Shown here one piece after another: positions 53,090 through 61,765 of a stretch of 64,000 bases of DNA. Each line of letters starts with the position of its first letter. Within the stretch, counting starts at the first letter, position 1. The notes below the pieces were generated by a model. That model had not been told where the DNA came from. It made no database searches and saw nothing but the letters and a program-made list of their open reading frames with translations. A program made the translations under genes and the position numbers. The DNA is from CAYRHJ01 sp964424105 (GTDB lineage: Bacteria > Planctomycetota > Phycisphaerae > UBA1845). The DNA lies in the NCBI GenBank assembly GCA_964424105.1, contig CAYRHJ010000013.1, positions 1 through 64,000 of the forward strand, in the 5' to 3' direction.

Positions 53090-54660
53090 GGCGGTAGACC
53101 GCTGATCGCTACACTGGACTTGTCCGCGGGAGCACTTCGGGAATCAAGACGGATGGTTGATCCGGAACGTCGCGGTCGAGAATTCCATCCCACGATCAAG
53201 AATCCCAAACCGTAAGCCAACAAGAAAATGCTCACCAACCACTTCGTGAACCATAAATAGTATACCAAGCCTACCAACGACCAAACGCCCAACCCCATTT
53301 CCACGATCCACCACCGGCTTTCAATGACACGATAATGGCTTCGATTGGATTCGTTTTGGCTGCCGGTCTTGGGCGTTCGAACGAACTCCCCCCCGCGCAA
53401 TCGCAACCCACGAATGACCGCGAGGGCGTTGTTCAGACACATTCCACATCCCAACACCATCATTCCGGGAACCAACTTGATACCGGAGAATCCGCCACCC
53501 AACGTCCAGCGGGCATATCCATACGTCAACGACGGCGCGATGGCTGAAACGAACACACCCGTCCACATAATCCACAACCATTCACCGACGCGATCCCCAT
53601 CCAGACAATAGAACAACATGGGGCGGGCCAGGATAGCCAATAGCAACATCCACAGCGAGACCGAATAATGCGTCAGGTGCAACGTGGCCTCGACCTTCTG
53701 CCCGAATCCAAGCGGCGACCGCCAGATCCGTGGCAGCAGTTTTACCGCAACCTGCATCGATCCCGTCGCCCAGCGACGCTGCTGACTCTTGAACGCGGTC
53801 ATCTGGCCCGGCAACTCCGCCGGCACCGCCAAATCAAGCGAATATCCGATCTTCCAGCCGGCCAATTGCGCCCGATAGGACAGGTCGAGATCTTCGGTCA
53901 GCGTGTCGCCCTGCCAACCGCCCACCGCGGGGTCCTCGATGGCTCGCCGCCGCCACACCCCGGCTGTTCCGTTGAAATTCATCAGCAGATGGTTCCAGGC
54001 TCGTGCGCCTTGTTCCACCGCGAAGTGACCGTCGATGCCCAACGCCTGCGCCCGAGTGAGCCACGATTCATTCTCGTTCAAATGCGTCCATCGCCCTTGA
54101 AGACAGGCCATGGTCGGAGCATCGATCAGCAAGGGAATGGCCCGCTGAAGAAAATCGGGCGGCGGAACAAAATCCGCGTCGAATATCGCGATGTATTCCC
54201 CGCGGGCTTGAATCAGTCCCGCCGCCAGCGCGCCGGCTTTGAAACCTCGGCGATCGTCGCGTCGGATGACCGTGATTTCAACGCCGCGGGCCAGCAATTG
54301 ATCGACAACATCATCGACAGCGATTCGAGTGTCGTCGTCGCTGTCGTCGAGAATCTGAATTTCATGCATTCCTGGTGGATAGTCGATGGCTGCGACGGCG
54401 CGAATGACGCGTTCCGCAACGTGTTTCTCGTTGTAGATTGGAATCTGTGTCGTCACGACGGGCCAATGGGCGTCCTTCGCATCACGGACGAAAGTTTCAA
54501 CCATTCGCGTCTGTTCATTGCGCACGGAATTGGCCCGGCGTTGAAAGAGCCACACCAACGCGTACAGATGCAGTCCATAGACGGCCAGCGCGAGCGTCGC
54601 GACGAGAAACGGTCCGAAAATGAATAGGGAATCAATGTCTGTCGTCATGGAAGAATTCAT
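53065..54660 (-). CDS. Cellulose-synthase-like family 2 glycosyltransferase
   Basis: 531-residue processive GT2. It has one N-terminal membrane helix, then a cytoplasmic catalytic domain with TTQIPIYNEK, DDSDDDT, the metal-binding DAD (161-163, FDADF), the acceptor-site TED (TLTEDLDLSYR) and QQRRW (293-297), the D,D,D,QxxRW pattern of polysaccharide synthases. At least four membrane helices follow. It lacks a PilZ domain. ATG 54660 is used; ATG 54648 and TTG 54663 are alternatives. It may polymerise a glucan or mannan or make a glycolipid; partner GT-C enzyme downstream. Confidence 0.9.
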   Translation of the reverse strand: MNSSMTTDIDSLFIFGPFLVATLALAVYGLHLYALVWLFQRRANSVRNEQTRMVETFVRDAKDAHWPVVTTQIPIYNEKHVAERVIRAVAAIDYPPGMHEIQILDDSDDDTRIAVDDVVDQLLARGVEITVIRRDDRRGFKAGALAAGLIQARGEYIAIFDADFVPPPDFLQRAIPLLIDAPTMACLQGRWTHLNENESWLTRAQALGIDGHFAVEQGARAWNHLLMNFNGTAGVWRRRAIEDPAVGGWQGDTLTEDLDLSYRAQLAGWKIGYSLDLAVPAELPGQMTAFKSQQRRWATGSMQVAVKLLPRIWRSPLGFGQKVEATLHLTHYSVSLWMLLLAILARPMLFYCLDGDRVGEWLWIMWTGVFVSAIAPSLTYGYARWTLGGGFSGIKLVPGMMVLGCGMCLNNALAVIRGLRLRGGEFVRTPKTGSQNESNRSHYRVIESRWWIVEMGLGVWSLVGLVYYLWFTKWLVSIFLLAYGLGFLIVGWNSRPRRSGSTIRLDSRSAPADKSSVAISGLPPWLSADHR

Positions 54661-54959
54661 CAATCGCTAACTGTCTCGCCCCGGGCACCGCACGCAGTTG
54701 AACAACGATTCCAGCAAGGCAACCGCGTCATCATCAAAGTCGCCGCATTAAAAAGTGCTTTCAAGCCTAGAAACAGGACCGCGCGCCGTTCGGTCGACAC
54801 GTTACACTAGAAGTCACGTGCATCACCGTCAACGTGTCTCGATTCGAATTGCCCCATCAGTTGACACTCGACTTCACCGTCACTAAAGTCTGCAACGCGC
54901 GATGGCGGACACGTAATTCCCGCCTTGTCATACCCACGGCAGAGGAATCGAGAAAAACC

Positions 54960-56237
54960 ATGGTCAGTTTTCAACATTTAAGCCCACCGACCGAGGGCGA
55001 TACCATCAGCAAGAGGCCCGAGGGGTTGAAAGTTCCCGACAGGCCCATCGTGCCCTTCATCGAGGGCGACGGGACGGGTGCGGACATATGGCGGGCAGCC
55101 GTACGTGTTTTCGACGCCGCCGTCGCCCGGGCCTACGGAAATAAACGGAAGATCCAATGGTTTGAGGTCTATGCCGGGCAAAAGTCCTACGACCGGTACG
55201 GCACCTGGCTGCCGGACGACACCGTGTCGGCATTTCGTCATTACATCGTGGGGATCAAGGGTCCGTTGACCACACCGATCGGCGGTGGAATCCGCTCGCT
55301 GAACGTCGCCCTGCGACAAATCATGGACCTGTACACCTGCCTTCGCCCGGTTCGCTATTTCAAAGGCGTCCCCTCGCCGGTGAAACGACCCGAACTCGTT
55401 GACATGGTCATATTTCGCGAAAACACGGAAGATATTTACGCGGGCATCGAATGGGCCGCCCAAACGCCCGAATGCCGGAAAGTCGTGGCTTGGCTTCGCG
55501 AAGCCATGGGTGTCGAAAAAATTCGGTTCCCCAATACCAGCGCGATCGGCATCAAACCCGTCAGTTCCGAAGGTTCCAAGCGCTTGATCCGCGCCGCCAT
55601 CCACTATGCCCTGACCAATGGCCGCAAAAGCGTCACGATGGTTCATAAGGGCAACATCATGAAATTCACGGAGGGCGCGTTTCGTGACTGGGGATACGAG
55701 CTGGTCCGCGAGGAATTCGCAGGCCGCGTCGTGGGATGGGACGATTGCGACGGTCAGCCGGGCGATCGACTTCTTGTCAAAGACGTCATCGCCGACATCG
55801 CCCTTCAGCAGGTGTTGACTCGACCGACCGATTTCGACGTCATCGCGACACTGAACTTGAACGGCGACTACCTTTCCGATGCGTTGGCTGCCCAGGTGGG
55901 GGGCATTGGCATCGCCCCGGGGGGGAACATCAATTACGAAACGGGCCACGCCGTGTTTGAAGCCACGCACGGCACCGCGCCCAAATACGCCGGTCAGGAC
56001 AAGGTCAATCCCGGTTCGGTCATTCTCTCGGGCGAGATGATGTTGCGTTACATGGGGTGGACCGAAGCCGCCGACCAGATCATCAAGGGCATGGATGGCG
56101 CGATCGGCGCCAAGACGGTGACGTATGATTTCCATCGGCTCATGGTGGCCGAGGGGGTCAAGGCGAAACTGCTGAAATGCAGCGAGTTCGGCGATGCCGT
56201 GATCGAACACATGAACGGGCAATCGGATCTGCGTTGA
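54960..56237 (+). CDS. icd: Isocitrate dehydrogenase (NADP+)
   Basis: 425-residue TCA-cycle enzyme oxidising isocitrate to 2-oxoglutarate. Close in length to E. coli Icd. FIEGDGTGADIW near the start; substrate loop GGGIRSLNVALRQ with the Ser that is phosphorylated in E. coli; VDMVIFRENTEDIYAGIEW; and the coenzyme segment THGTAPKYAGQDKVNPGS, where Lys-Tyr indicates NADP+ specificity. ATG 54960 has AGAGGA 13 bases upstream; the in-frame extension back to 54834 is not family-like. Confidence 0.96.
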   Translation: MVSFQHLSPPTEGDTISKRPEGLKVPDRPIVPFIEGDGTGADIWRAAVRVFDAAVARAYGNKRKIQWFEVYAGQKSYDRYGTWLPDDTVSAFRHYIVGIKGPLTTPIGGGIRSLNVALRQIMDLYTCLRPVRYFKGVPSPVKRPELVDMVIFRENTEDIYAGIEWAAQTPECRKVVAWLREAMGVEKIRFPNTSAIGIKPVSSEGSKRLIRAAIHYALTNGRKSVTMVHKGNIMKFTEGAFRDWGYELVREEFAGRVVGWDDCDGQPGDRLLVKDVIADIALQQVLTRPTDFDVIATLNLNGDYLSDALAAQVGGIGIAPGGNINYETGHAVFEATHGTAPKYAGQDKVNPGSVILSGEMMLRYMGWTEAADQIIKGMDGAIGAKTVTYDFHRLMVAEGVKAKLLKCSEFGDAVIEHMNGQSDLR

Positions 56238-56325
56238 CGGTTGCTCGGCGACGGACCCGCGGCGCGATGATCGAATTCCACGGTCCGGCGCGGTGACGTA
56301 CCCATAGCCTCGTTGATGACCATCA

Positions 56326-56412
56326 TCACGGCGGGCCGGCGGAGCAGGCGCAGGGGTTGATGTCGCTGAAGGCGTTCAACACGCCGAACAGATCCGACAG
56401 GTTGATCGCGCC
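56326..56412 (-). pseudogene. Remnant of a dockerin gene (3' end only)
   Basis: The minus strand encodes 28 residues plus stop (GAINLSDLFGVLNAFSDINP then CACSAGPP), matching the last 28 residues of the dockerin protein encoded at 57562-58338 except for Ala in place of Thr. Upstream of the Gly codon homology stops abruptly, 10 bp from the hepT stop. The nucleotide differences are nearly all at third codon positions, so this was probably a working paralogue before losing its 5' part. Confidence 0.82.
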
Positions 56413-56422
56413 GCCCAGCCTG

Positions 56423-56782
56423 TCAGGGTGGATCAGTCGGTCCTTTCGTGTCCAGAATTCGGCGCAATTCGACGATCAGTTTCGGCATGTCGCCATGGAG
56501 GATTTGCCACAGGACGTCAAAATCCACCTCGTCGTACCCGTGAATCAGTCGATTCCGCAGCGCGACGATATTCAGCCAGGGAATCATCGGATGCGACTTT
56601 CGGGTCTCCTGCGAGACCCGGGCGGCTGCCTCTCCGACAATCTCCATCAGTCGGACGAGGGCGAGATTCAGCGTGCGATCCTTGTCCAGTTCGTGGCGTG
56701 TGCGACCGACGCTCATCTCCACGGCTTCAGCCGCGTGATCCATCATGTGCCGCAAACTGGCCCGGTCATCACGCCGCGACAT
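56423..56782 (-). CDS. hepT: HepT-like toxin (HEPN-domain RNase, DUF86)
   Basis: 119-residue helical HEPN protein. The catalytic RX4HXY motif is at residues 76-83 (RNRLIHGY). MntA-HepT pairs act as toxin-antitoxin systems in which HepT is an RNase or is silenced by AMPylation of the Tyr in this motif by MntA; this is family knowledge. ATG 56782 is preceded by GAGGA at a good spacing; a longer reading from 56812 is rejected. It overlaps the mntA gene by 14 bp. Flanked on its 3' side by the dockerin remnant. Confidence 0.9.
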   Translation of the reverse strand: MSRRDDRASLRHMMDHAAEAVEMSVGRTRHELDKDRTLNLALVRLMEIVGEAAARVSQETRKSHPMIPWLNIVALRNRLIHGYDEVDFDVLWQILHGDMPKLIVELRRILDTKGPTDPP

Positions 56783-57071
56783 ACTGGTCCTCGGCTTCGG
56801 ACAGTACTTCATCCCGGAAATACTTGCTCAAAAACCCCGGCGTATGGAGATCGATCTTCCGTTGGAGGATTTCGGACAGCTCCTCCTGCATACCGAAGAA
56901 GGCCAATCCTGGTGTGTGTGCCGGTTCGAATTCCACCAGGACGTCGATATCGCTGTCAGGACGGAAGTCGTCACGGAGAATCGACCCGAACACCGCCAGC
57001 CGGCGGATGTGATGCCGCTGACAGAACTCGGCGATGATGTCTCCCGAAAAGTGGATCCCGTGATAGGTCAT
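56769..57071 (-). CDS. mntA: MntA-like antitoxin nucleotidyltransferase
   Basis: 100-residue minimal nucleotidyltransferase. The GSX10DXD motif is GSILRDDFRPDSDID at residues 29-43, followed by VLVEFEPAHTPGLAFFGMQEEL and KIDLHTPGFLS, typical for HepT partners. It presumably AMPylates HepT. ATG 57071 is used; ATG 57086 and TTG 57131 are alternatives and no strong ribosome-binding site decides. It is the first gene of the pair. Confidence 0.88.
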   Translation of the reverse strand: MTYHGIHFSGDIIAEFCQRHHIRRLAVFGSILRDDFRPDSDIDVLVEFEPAHTPGLAFFGMQEELSEILQRKIDLHTPGFLSKYFRDEVLSEAEDQYVAA

Positions 57072-57561
57072 GGAAGCGTCAATCATCGCATTCTGATTCG
57101 CACCTGCAACCTTCCACGGCGCCGGCGGCAAGTCGACGCCCAGCCGAGCGCTTCAACCGAATGGGCGTACCGGGCCGAGATTCGCGAAAGGCGGGTCAGT
57201 CTAACTTGTGGGCAATTCAGAAGCAATGAAATTCTTCCTGCTGTGTCGACAAGAGAGTGGCATTCCATTAATCGTTAAATGGTCAAGATGAACGATGGTT
57301 GTCGTTTCCGCGAAAGCGTGGAACGGCGGCACGCTTGCCTGGACCCCGGCTTTCGCCGGGGTGACGGTTCTACGGCTGTGACGGATCGACTTCATGACAC
57401 CATTCAAACGTCAATAAGAAACGACCGAACCGAATCAGTCCGCGTCGACGAATTGGCTACGGCCTCGCCTCGCCTGGACGCTTCGGGAAGGAATTGCATC
57501 GGTCGATCACCGTCGATGCACCGGCACGGGGACGCGCCCTTGGCACCGTTGATGACCATCA
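57072..57561. other. Intergenic region between mntA and the dockerin gene, 490 bp
   Basis: No gene is seen. It carries a GGACCCCGGCTTTCGCCGGG-type palindrome at about 57346 (a GC-shifted version of the dispersed one). From about 57490 it holds a stretch weakly similar to 56260-56325, continuing the similarity of the two dockerin 3' ends into their downstream sequence. Confidence 0.55.
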
Positions 57562-58338
57562 TCACGGCGGGCCGGCGGAGCAGGCGCAGGGGTTGATGTC
57601 GCTGAAAGCATTTAATACGCCGAACAGATCCGACAGGTTGATCGTGCCGTTGCCGGTGCACGGTTCGATGTCCACGTTCGTCTTCGTGCAAGGCGGTGTG
57701 AAGATGTCCGCAAACCCATCCAATACGCAGAACAAATCGAACAGATTGATGGTGCCGTTGTTGTCCACGTCCGCATACTTGCGCTGAGGATTGTTGCAGT
57801 TGCCCACGTTGCACTCGTTCTGCGTGCAGGCATCCATATCATCGCAGTCATCCGCATCAACGCAAGTGCTGACAATGCCGACGTAGCTCGTCGCATCGTC
57901 CAGGTTGATCCAGCCAATGTTTTCGCCCCAGGCGTATCCGCGGAATCGACCGGCGCCACTGTCGAACTGCGCTCGTCCGGTCAGATCGCCCGCAGCGCCC
58001 CAGCCGAAATTAACCCAGCCGATGTTTTCGCCCCAGGCCATCCCGTCGAGATCGTCGTCGCCGAGGATGTTGACCCCGAAGTTCGTGCCATCGGTATTCG
58101 TGTATGGCCCCGGACCGTTGCCGACGTTGATCCAACCGACGTTCTCGCCCCAAATAAACCCATCGAGAAATCCGCCGGGAACGTCAACAAACACGCCGTC
58201 CGTTCCGCCGTTGGCATCCAGCCAATTCGTCCAACCGCAGTTTTCGCTCCAGGCGAATTTGTTGGCTGGATCGATGTTGGATTGTGCCCACGTCGCCGTC
58301 GGCACCAACAATAATGTGAAGACCCAAGCGTATTTCAT
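57562..58338 (-). CDS. Secreted protein with W.EN.GW repeats and C-terminal dockerin
   Basis: 258-residue exported protein. The signal peptide is MKYAWVFTLLLVPTATWAQ. Four repeats of W-x-E-N-x-G-W-x-N lie at about 28-38 (AWSENCGWTN), 62-71 (IWGENVGWIN), 101-110 (AWGENIGWVN) and 136-145 (AWGENIGWIN). A short Cys-rich, EGF-like stretch (160-182) follows, then two dockerin calcium-binding repeats (DVDNNGTINLFDLFCVLDGF and CTGNGTINLSDLFGVLNAF). The ligand of the repeats is unknown; the dockerin suggests docking to a cohesin or, as often in planctomycetes, self-standing use. No cohesin is in the window. Confidence 0.85.
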   Translation of the reverse strand: MKYAWVFTLLLVPTATWAQSNIDPANKFAWSENCGWTNWLDANGGTDGVFVDVPGGFLDGFIWGENVGWINVGNGPGPYTNTDGTNFGVNILGDDDLDGMAWGENIGWVNFGWGAAGDLTGRAQFDSGAGRFRGYAWGENIGWINLDDATSYVGIVSTCVDADDCDDMDACTQNECNVGNCNNPQRKYADVDNNGTINLFDLFCVLDGFADIFTPPCTKTNVDIEPCTGNGTINLSDLFGVLNAFSDINPCACSAGPP

Positions 58339-58396
58339 GATAGCACTCCCGCGCGAGATGCGCCGCACCTCGCATTCAAGTATGTCAAATGATGCG

Positions 58397-59488
58397 TCAA
58401 AAATCAAAGTTATGCCACGCCCCTGCCGCCGCGGGATTGTTGGTCAAAGTGCCAACAAAATTTCCCGCCCCGACGGCGTAATCGCCGCCAAAGTTGGCCG
58501 CACTATGATTTCGTACCACAAGGTTGTTCGTTCCCGCAGCCACGTCGATTCCCACTCCCGTGTTCAAAATGCAATGGTTGCCGTCAATCTTCGCCCGCTG
58601 AGCGCCAGCCGTCAGGACGATGCCCTTGCCGCCGCCATTACCACAGGTGTTGTTCAACACGTGACAGCCGGTGTCGGCTTCGATGCCAAAATTTACGAAC
58701 GGCTGGAATGAAACGTTGCAATCCTTAACGACCGTATCCTGCCCCGCCGAAATGCCTCCGCCGTTGTTGCGGGTCACATTGCAACCTTGGACCATGGACA
58801 CTGCCCCGATGCGAATGCCGATGCCGGCATTGCCCCTGGCCACACAATTTCGAATGCTGACGTTTTCCGAACCCGGATGGTCGAATCCGTTTGCGCTGTT
58901 CTCGCCGGCGACACAGTCGCGCATGACCACGCCCGTGTTGAACTCAAAACCATCGCCGGTGTTATTACGGGCGATACAACGCACCACGACACTGTGGGCG
59001 CCGATTCTAGCTCCGCCGGCACCGTTGTTAGATATTTGCAGACCTTCAAACAGCGATTCGAAGGCTCCGTTAGAAAAATCCAGCAGGGACACTCCCCATC
59101 CACCCCAATCATGTATCATGCCGTTCTTCACGGTGATGTTTCGTCGATTGCCCGATGCTCGAATCCCATCCAAAGACCCAGCCACACCGACCAACGAGAA
59201 CCCGTTCAAATCCAGCGTCACGTTATCGGCGTCGATGATGATGCCGGCCGATCCGCTCAAGCCCTTTAGGTTGCTGGTCAGGAAATACGATCCCGATGAC
59301 GAAATCGTGAACGGCAGGTTGATGGCCTGGTCGTTCAATGGGATCCGATTGGTCGGCATAATCGGTCCGGGCGGCGGATTGAGATCGCCTGCGTTCACCC
59401 ACAACACGGTTCCGATGGTCATGACGATGAGCACCGAACCGGCGACAGGAAGCCTTTTTTTGGAATGAGTGACGTTCTCGTGGTTCAT
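58397..59488 (-). CDS. Secreted parallel beta-helix (PbH1) repeat protein 1
   Basis: 363-residue exported protein. A basic leader and hydrophobic segment (VAGSVLIVMTIGTVLWVNAG) precede the family stalk GDLNPPPGPIMPT. After ISSSGSYFLTSNLKGL and VTLDLNGFSLVG come about ten right-handed beta-helix coils with Asn-rich turns (NITVKNGMIHDW, VVRCIARNNTGDGFEF, SIRNCVARGNAGIGIRI). The C-terminus is AWHNFDF. ATG 59488 has AGGAG eleven bases upstream. Such folds occur in polysaccharide lyases and in adhesins; no catalytic residues are evident, so a surface role is only inferred. Confidence 0.85.
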   Translation of the reverse strand: MNHENVTHSKKRLPVAGSVLIVMTIGTVLWVNAGDLNPPPGPIMPTNRIPLNDQAINLPFTISSSGSYFLTSNLKGLSGSAGIIIDADNVTLDLNGFSLVGVAGSLDGIRASGNRRNITVKNGMIHDWGGWGVSLLDFSNGAFESLFEGLQISNNGAGGARIGAHSVVVRCIARNNTGDGFEFNTGVVMRDCVAGENSANGFDHPGSENVSIRNCVARGNAGIGIRIGAVSMVQGCNVTRNNGGGISAGQDTVVKDCNVSFQPFVNFGIEADTGCHVLNNTCGNGGGKGIVLTAGAQRAKIDGNHCILNTGVGIDVAAGTNNLVVRNHSAANFGGDYAVGAGNFVGTLTNNPAAAGAWHNFDF

Positions 59489-59553
59489 ACTGATTCGTGC
59501 TCCTTTCAATTTCGCGGGCAAACGCTAGGCCTGCCACGATGCCTTCGCGCAAG

Positions 59554-60798
59554 CTACGGATGGTTTTCGACCAGCGTCGTGCCGCCCAGTGCGTTAATGC
59601 CTAGCCCACCGTTGGCGGACGTGGTGCATCCGCGTACCAGCGAGGCGCTGGCCTGAATGCCGTCGCCGGTGTTGCTTCTGGCCGTGCACGAGGTCACCGA
59701 CGACCCTGACGAGACATTGATCCCGTCCATTCCGTTGTTCGCCGTCGTGCAGCCTAGCACGGTGGACCCGGCGGCGGCTTCAATACCATGATCCGCATTG
59801 TTGGAAGAAGTACAATCAACGATGGTGGCTGAACCCGTGGCGTGGATGCCCGAATCGCCGACCGTCTCGGCGGCGTAGCAGCCGCGGAACGTGCAACCGG
59901 TGCTGCCGACGAACCCTTGTCCGACGGCGCCATCGCTGGTGTTGTTGCCGATGGCCACACAGCTTTCCGCTATGGTGTGACTGCCCAAGCGGAATCCGAT
60001 TTCGCCGTTGGCGCGGGCCACGCAGTTCTTGAAAACGCAGTTCCCCGTGTTAATGGAAAACCCCCGGCCCGTGTTCAGCGAGGACTGGCAATTTTCAAAT
60101 ACCGTCGCGAAGAGAGCGGTGAAACCCGCGCCGGTGTTGATGTGGGCCGCGCAATTGACCACTACGCAGTCCGTCTCCGCGAAAAACCCACCGCTGGCGT
60201 TCGATCGCGCCGTGCAGCCGGTCATGGTGCAACCCTGGCCTGTGACAATTCCGAAGCCGCCATTGTTGGCGGAGACGCAATCGCGGATCGTGCTGTTGTC
60301 ACCGATCTGTAGCCCCGTGCCGCCGTTATTCGAGGCGCGCAGGTCTACAAGCTGGCTGTTCTGGGCGGTCGAACCGGAGACGCCGGCCATCACACTAAAA
60401 GTGATGGAACCATTCTTGATGGTGATGTTTCGGCGGGTCACCCCACTGATGATCACCCCGTTGTCCCATTGCCCCACCTCGCTGGGTCCGATCATGAAGC
60501 CGGACAGGTCCAGCGTGACGTTGTCGTCGACAATGGTGATACAGTTGCTTCCAAAGCCGGGGGCGACCAGGTTTTCCGTCAGGTAGTAGGAACCTTCCTG
60601 ACCGATGACGTAGGGCACGTCGCCCTGCCCGATGGGCACCCGCGGTTCCACCTGCTGAAGCGTCTTCATCGTCGGCGTGATCGGCCCGACGGGCGGGTTT
60701 AGATCGCCGGCATTGACCCACAACGCGGTGGTCATGACGACGACCACCAACACCGGACTTTCATATTTCAGTATGGGTTGACGCCCGTCACGGACCAT
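59554..60798 (-). CDS. Secreted parallel beta-helix (PbH1) repeat protein 2, C-terminus apparently truncated
   Basis: 414-residue paralogue of the genes on either side. Hydrophobic leader (SPVLVVVVMTTALWVNAG), stalk GDLNPPVGPITPTMKTLQ, QEGSYYLTENLVAPG and VTLDLSGFMIGP, then many coils with Cys/Asn-rich rungs (TIRDCVSANNGGFGIVTGQG, TIVDCTSSNNADHGIEA). It ends GGTTLVENHP, at the point where the paralogues continue with another ~40 residues and a C-terminal [HA]N[FY]DF motif. GGGAGG lies eight bases before ATG 60798. It may be a natural short form or a gene cut by a stop. Confidence 0.83.
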   Translation of the reverse strand: MVRDGRQPILKYESPVLVVVVMTTALWVNAGDLNPPVGPITPTMKTLQQVEPRVPIGQGDVPYVIGQEGSYYLTENLVAPGFGSNCITIVDDNVTLDLSGFMIGPSEVGQWDNGVIISGVTRRNITIKNGSITFSVMAGVSGSTAQNSQLVDLRASNNGGTGLQIGDNSTIRDCVSANNGGFGIVTGQGCTMTGCTARSNASGGFFAETDCVVVNCAAHINTGAGFTALFATVFENCQSSLNTGRGFSINTGNCVFKNCVARANGEIGFRLGSHTIAESCVAIGNNTSDGAVGQGFVGSTGCTFRGCYAAETVGDSGIHATGSATIVDCTSSNNADHGIEAAAGSTVLGCTTANNGMDGINVSSGSSVTSCTARSNTGDGIQASASLVRGCTTSANGGLGINALGGTTLVENHP

Positions 60799-61077
60799 GA
60801 GTGCTTCCTCCCTTTCCTGTCTTTTTTCCATTAAGAAACTCCTCCGTTTTAGTCGGGTCCCAAAACTTCAGGGGACGTATTGGATCTTTCTCGCGAACTT
60901 GATCAGCCCAGCACGGCTTGCATCCCAGCGGACTTGCATAGTGGATTCGTCCACCGCCGCTCGACAGCCTCGTCACCTGTCGGTTATGGGTCGCTCGAGC
61001 CGTTGCGGTTTCCCGTCGGCACCGCTCGCCTGCTTTGGGTACTTGCTCCACCGTCCGACGTTGGCTACGATGGAAGC

Positions 61078-61311
61078 ATGAAGAAGAAACGCACGGCGGA
61101 CTGCTGCCATCTACCGGTAATGATTGAGCAGGATGAAGACGGCGTTTTCGTGGTGTCGGTTCCGACGCTACGAGGGTGTCGTTCCTACGGTAAAACGCTC
61201 GACGAAGCCATGAAGAACATCGCCGAGGCCGCCGAGTTGTGCCTGGAAGACGAACAGCCGCCGTTGCAGCCGACGTTCGTCGGAATTCGCGACTTGATTG
61301 TTCCACGATGA
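61078..61311 (+). CDS. hicB: HicB-family antitoxin
   Basis: 77-residue protein with the partial RNase-H-fold HicB core: MIEQDEDGVFVVSVPTLRGCRSYGKTLDEAMKNIAEAAELCLED. It has no separate DNA-binding domain at the C-terminus, as in short HicB forms. It precedes hicA and shares ATGA with it (4-bp overlap), the antitoxin-first order. It is transcribed opposite to the flanking PbH1 genes. Confidence 0.9.
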   Translation: MKKKRTADCCHLPVMIEQDEDGVFVVSVPTLRGCRSYGKTLDEAMKNIAEAAELCLEDEQPPLQPTFVGIRDLIVPR

Positions 61312-61535
61312 GCTCGACTCCGGTCGTTACGGCCCGAGTCTTGATGAAAGTGCTTCGCAAACTCGGCTTCGTCGAGATTCGATCGCGAGGATCCCATCGC
61401 CGATTCACCCATCCCGACGGTCGCAAGACAACCGTTCCGGTGCACAGAGGCCGAGATATCCCCAGAGGGCTGCTGCGACAAATCGTCGTGATCGACTTGA
61501 ACATGGACATCGACGTCTTTCTCGAATTACTCTGA
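61308..61535 (+). CDS. hicA: HicA-family mRNA interferase toxin
   Basis: 75-residue double-stranded-RNA-binding-fold toxin. The catalytic His30 lies in SRGSHRRFTHPDG, followed by TTVPVHRGRDIPRGLLRQIV, both diagnostic. In the family HicA cleaves mRNA independently of the ribosome and is neutralised by HicB. ATG 61308 overlaps the hicB stop by 4 bp. Confidence 0.92.
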   Translation: MSSTPVVTARVLMKVLRKLGFVEIRSRGSHRRFTHPDGRKTTVPVHRGRDIPRGLLRQIVVIDLNMDIDVFLELL

Positions 61536-61549
61536 TCCACGAGCCGCAC

Positions 61550-61672
61550 TTAGAATTTCCCTTCGTTTCGCGCTGTTTCGCCGACGTTCTCGGCTGTTTT
61601 CAGGTCGTTCATGGTTGGTGAGATCGGCCCGCTCGGCGACGTCAACGTGCCGGCGTGGGCCGGGCAAAACAT
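61550..61672 (-). pseudogene. Remnant of a fourth PbH1-family gene (N-terminal stalk only)
   Basis: The minus-strand frame reads AHAGTLTSPSGPISPTM then NDLKTAENVG before a TAA at 61550-61552. This matches the signal-peptide end and stalk of the neighbouring PbH1 proteins (AGSLTPPAGPITSTM), but no beta-helix coils follow. Similar leader sequence (SALTPAAMFCPAHAG) extends to about 61702, and an ATG in another frame at 61727 suggests a frameshift in the leader. It sits directly after hicA. Confidence 0.65.
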
Positions 61673-61765
61673 GGCCGCCGGCGTCAGGGCGGACCAGTCG
61701 AACTCGTTTACTTGTCATCGTTCCCACTCCGCTGGCTGACTTTCAACATCACAAGGATCAGTTTA

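Noticed and set aside
54978..56222. 414-codon minus-strand frame over icd
   Set aside because: Full-length antisense shadow of icd; composition is His/Asp/Gly-rich with no motif.
60788..61549. 253-codon minus-strand open frame across hicBA
   Set aside because: Antisense to the convincing hicB and hicA genes and without any recognisable domain. The C-terminal portion (GCKPCWADQVREKDP) looks somewhat protein-like but overlaps the leader region of PbH1 protein 2.
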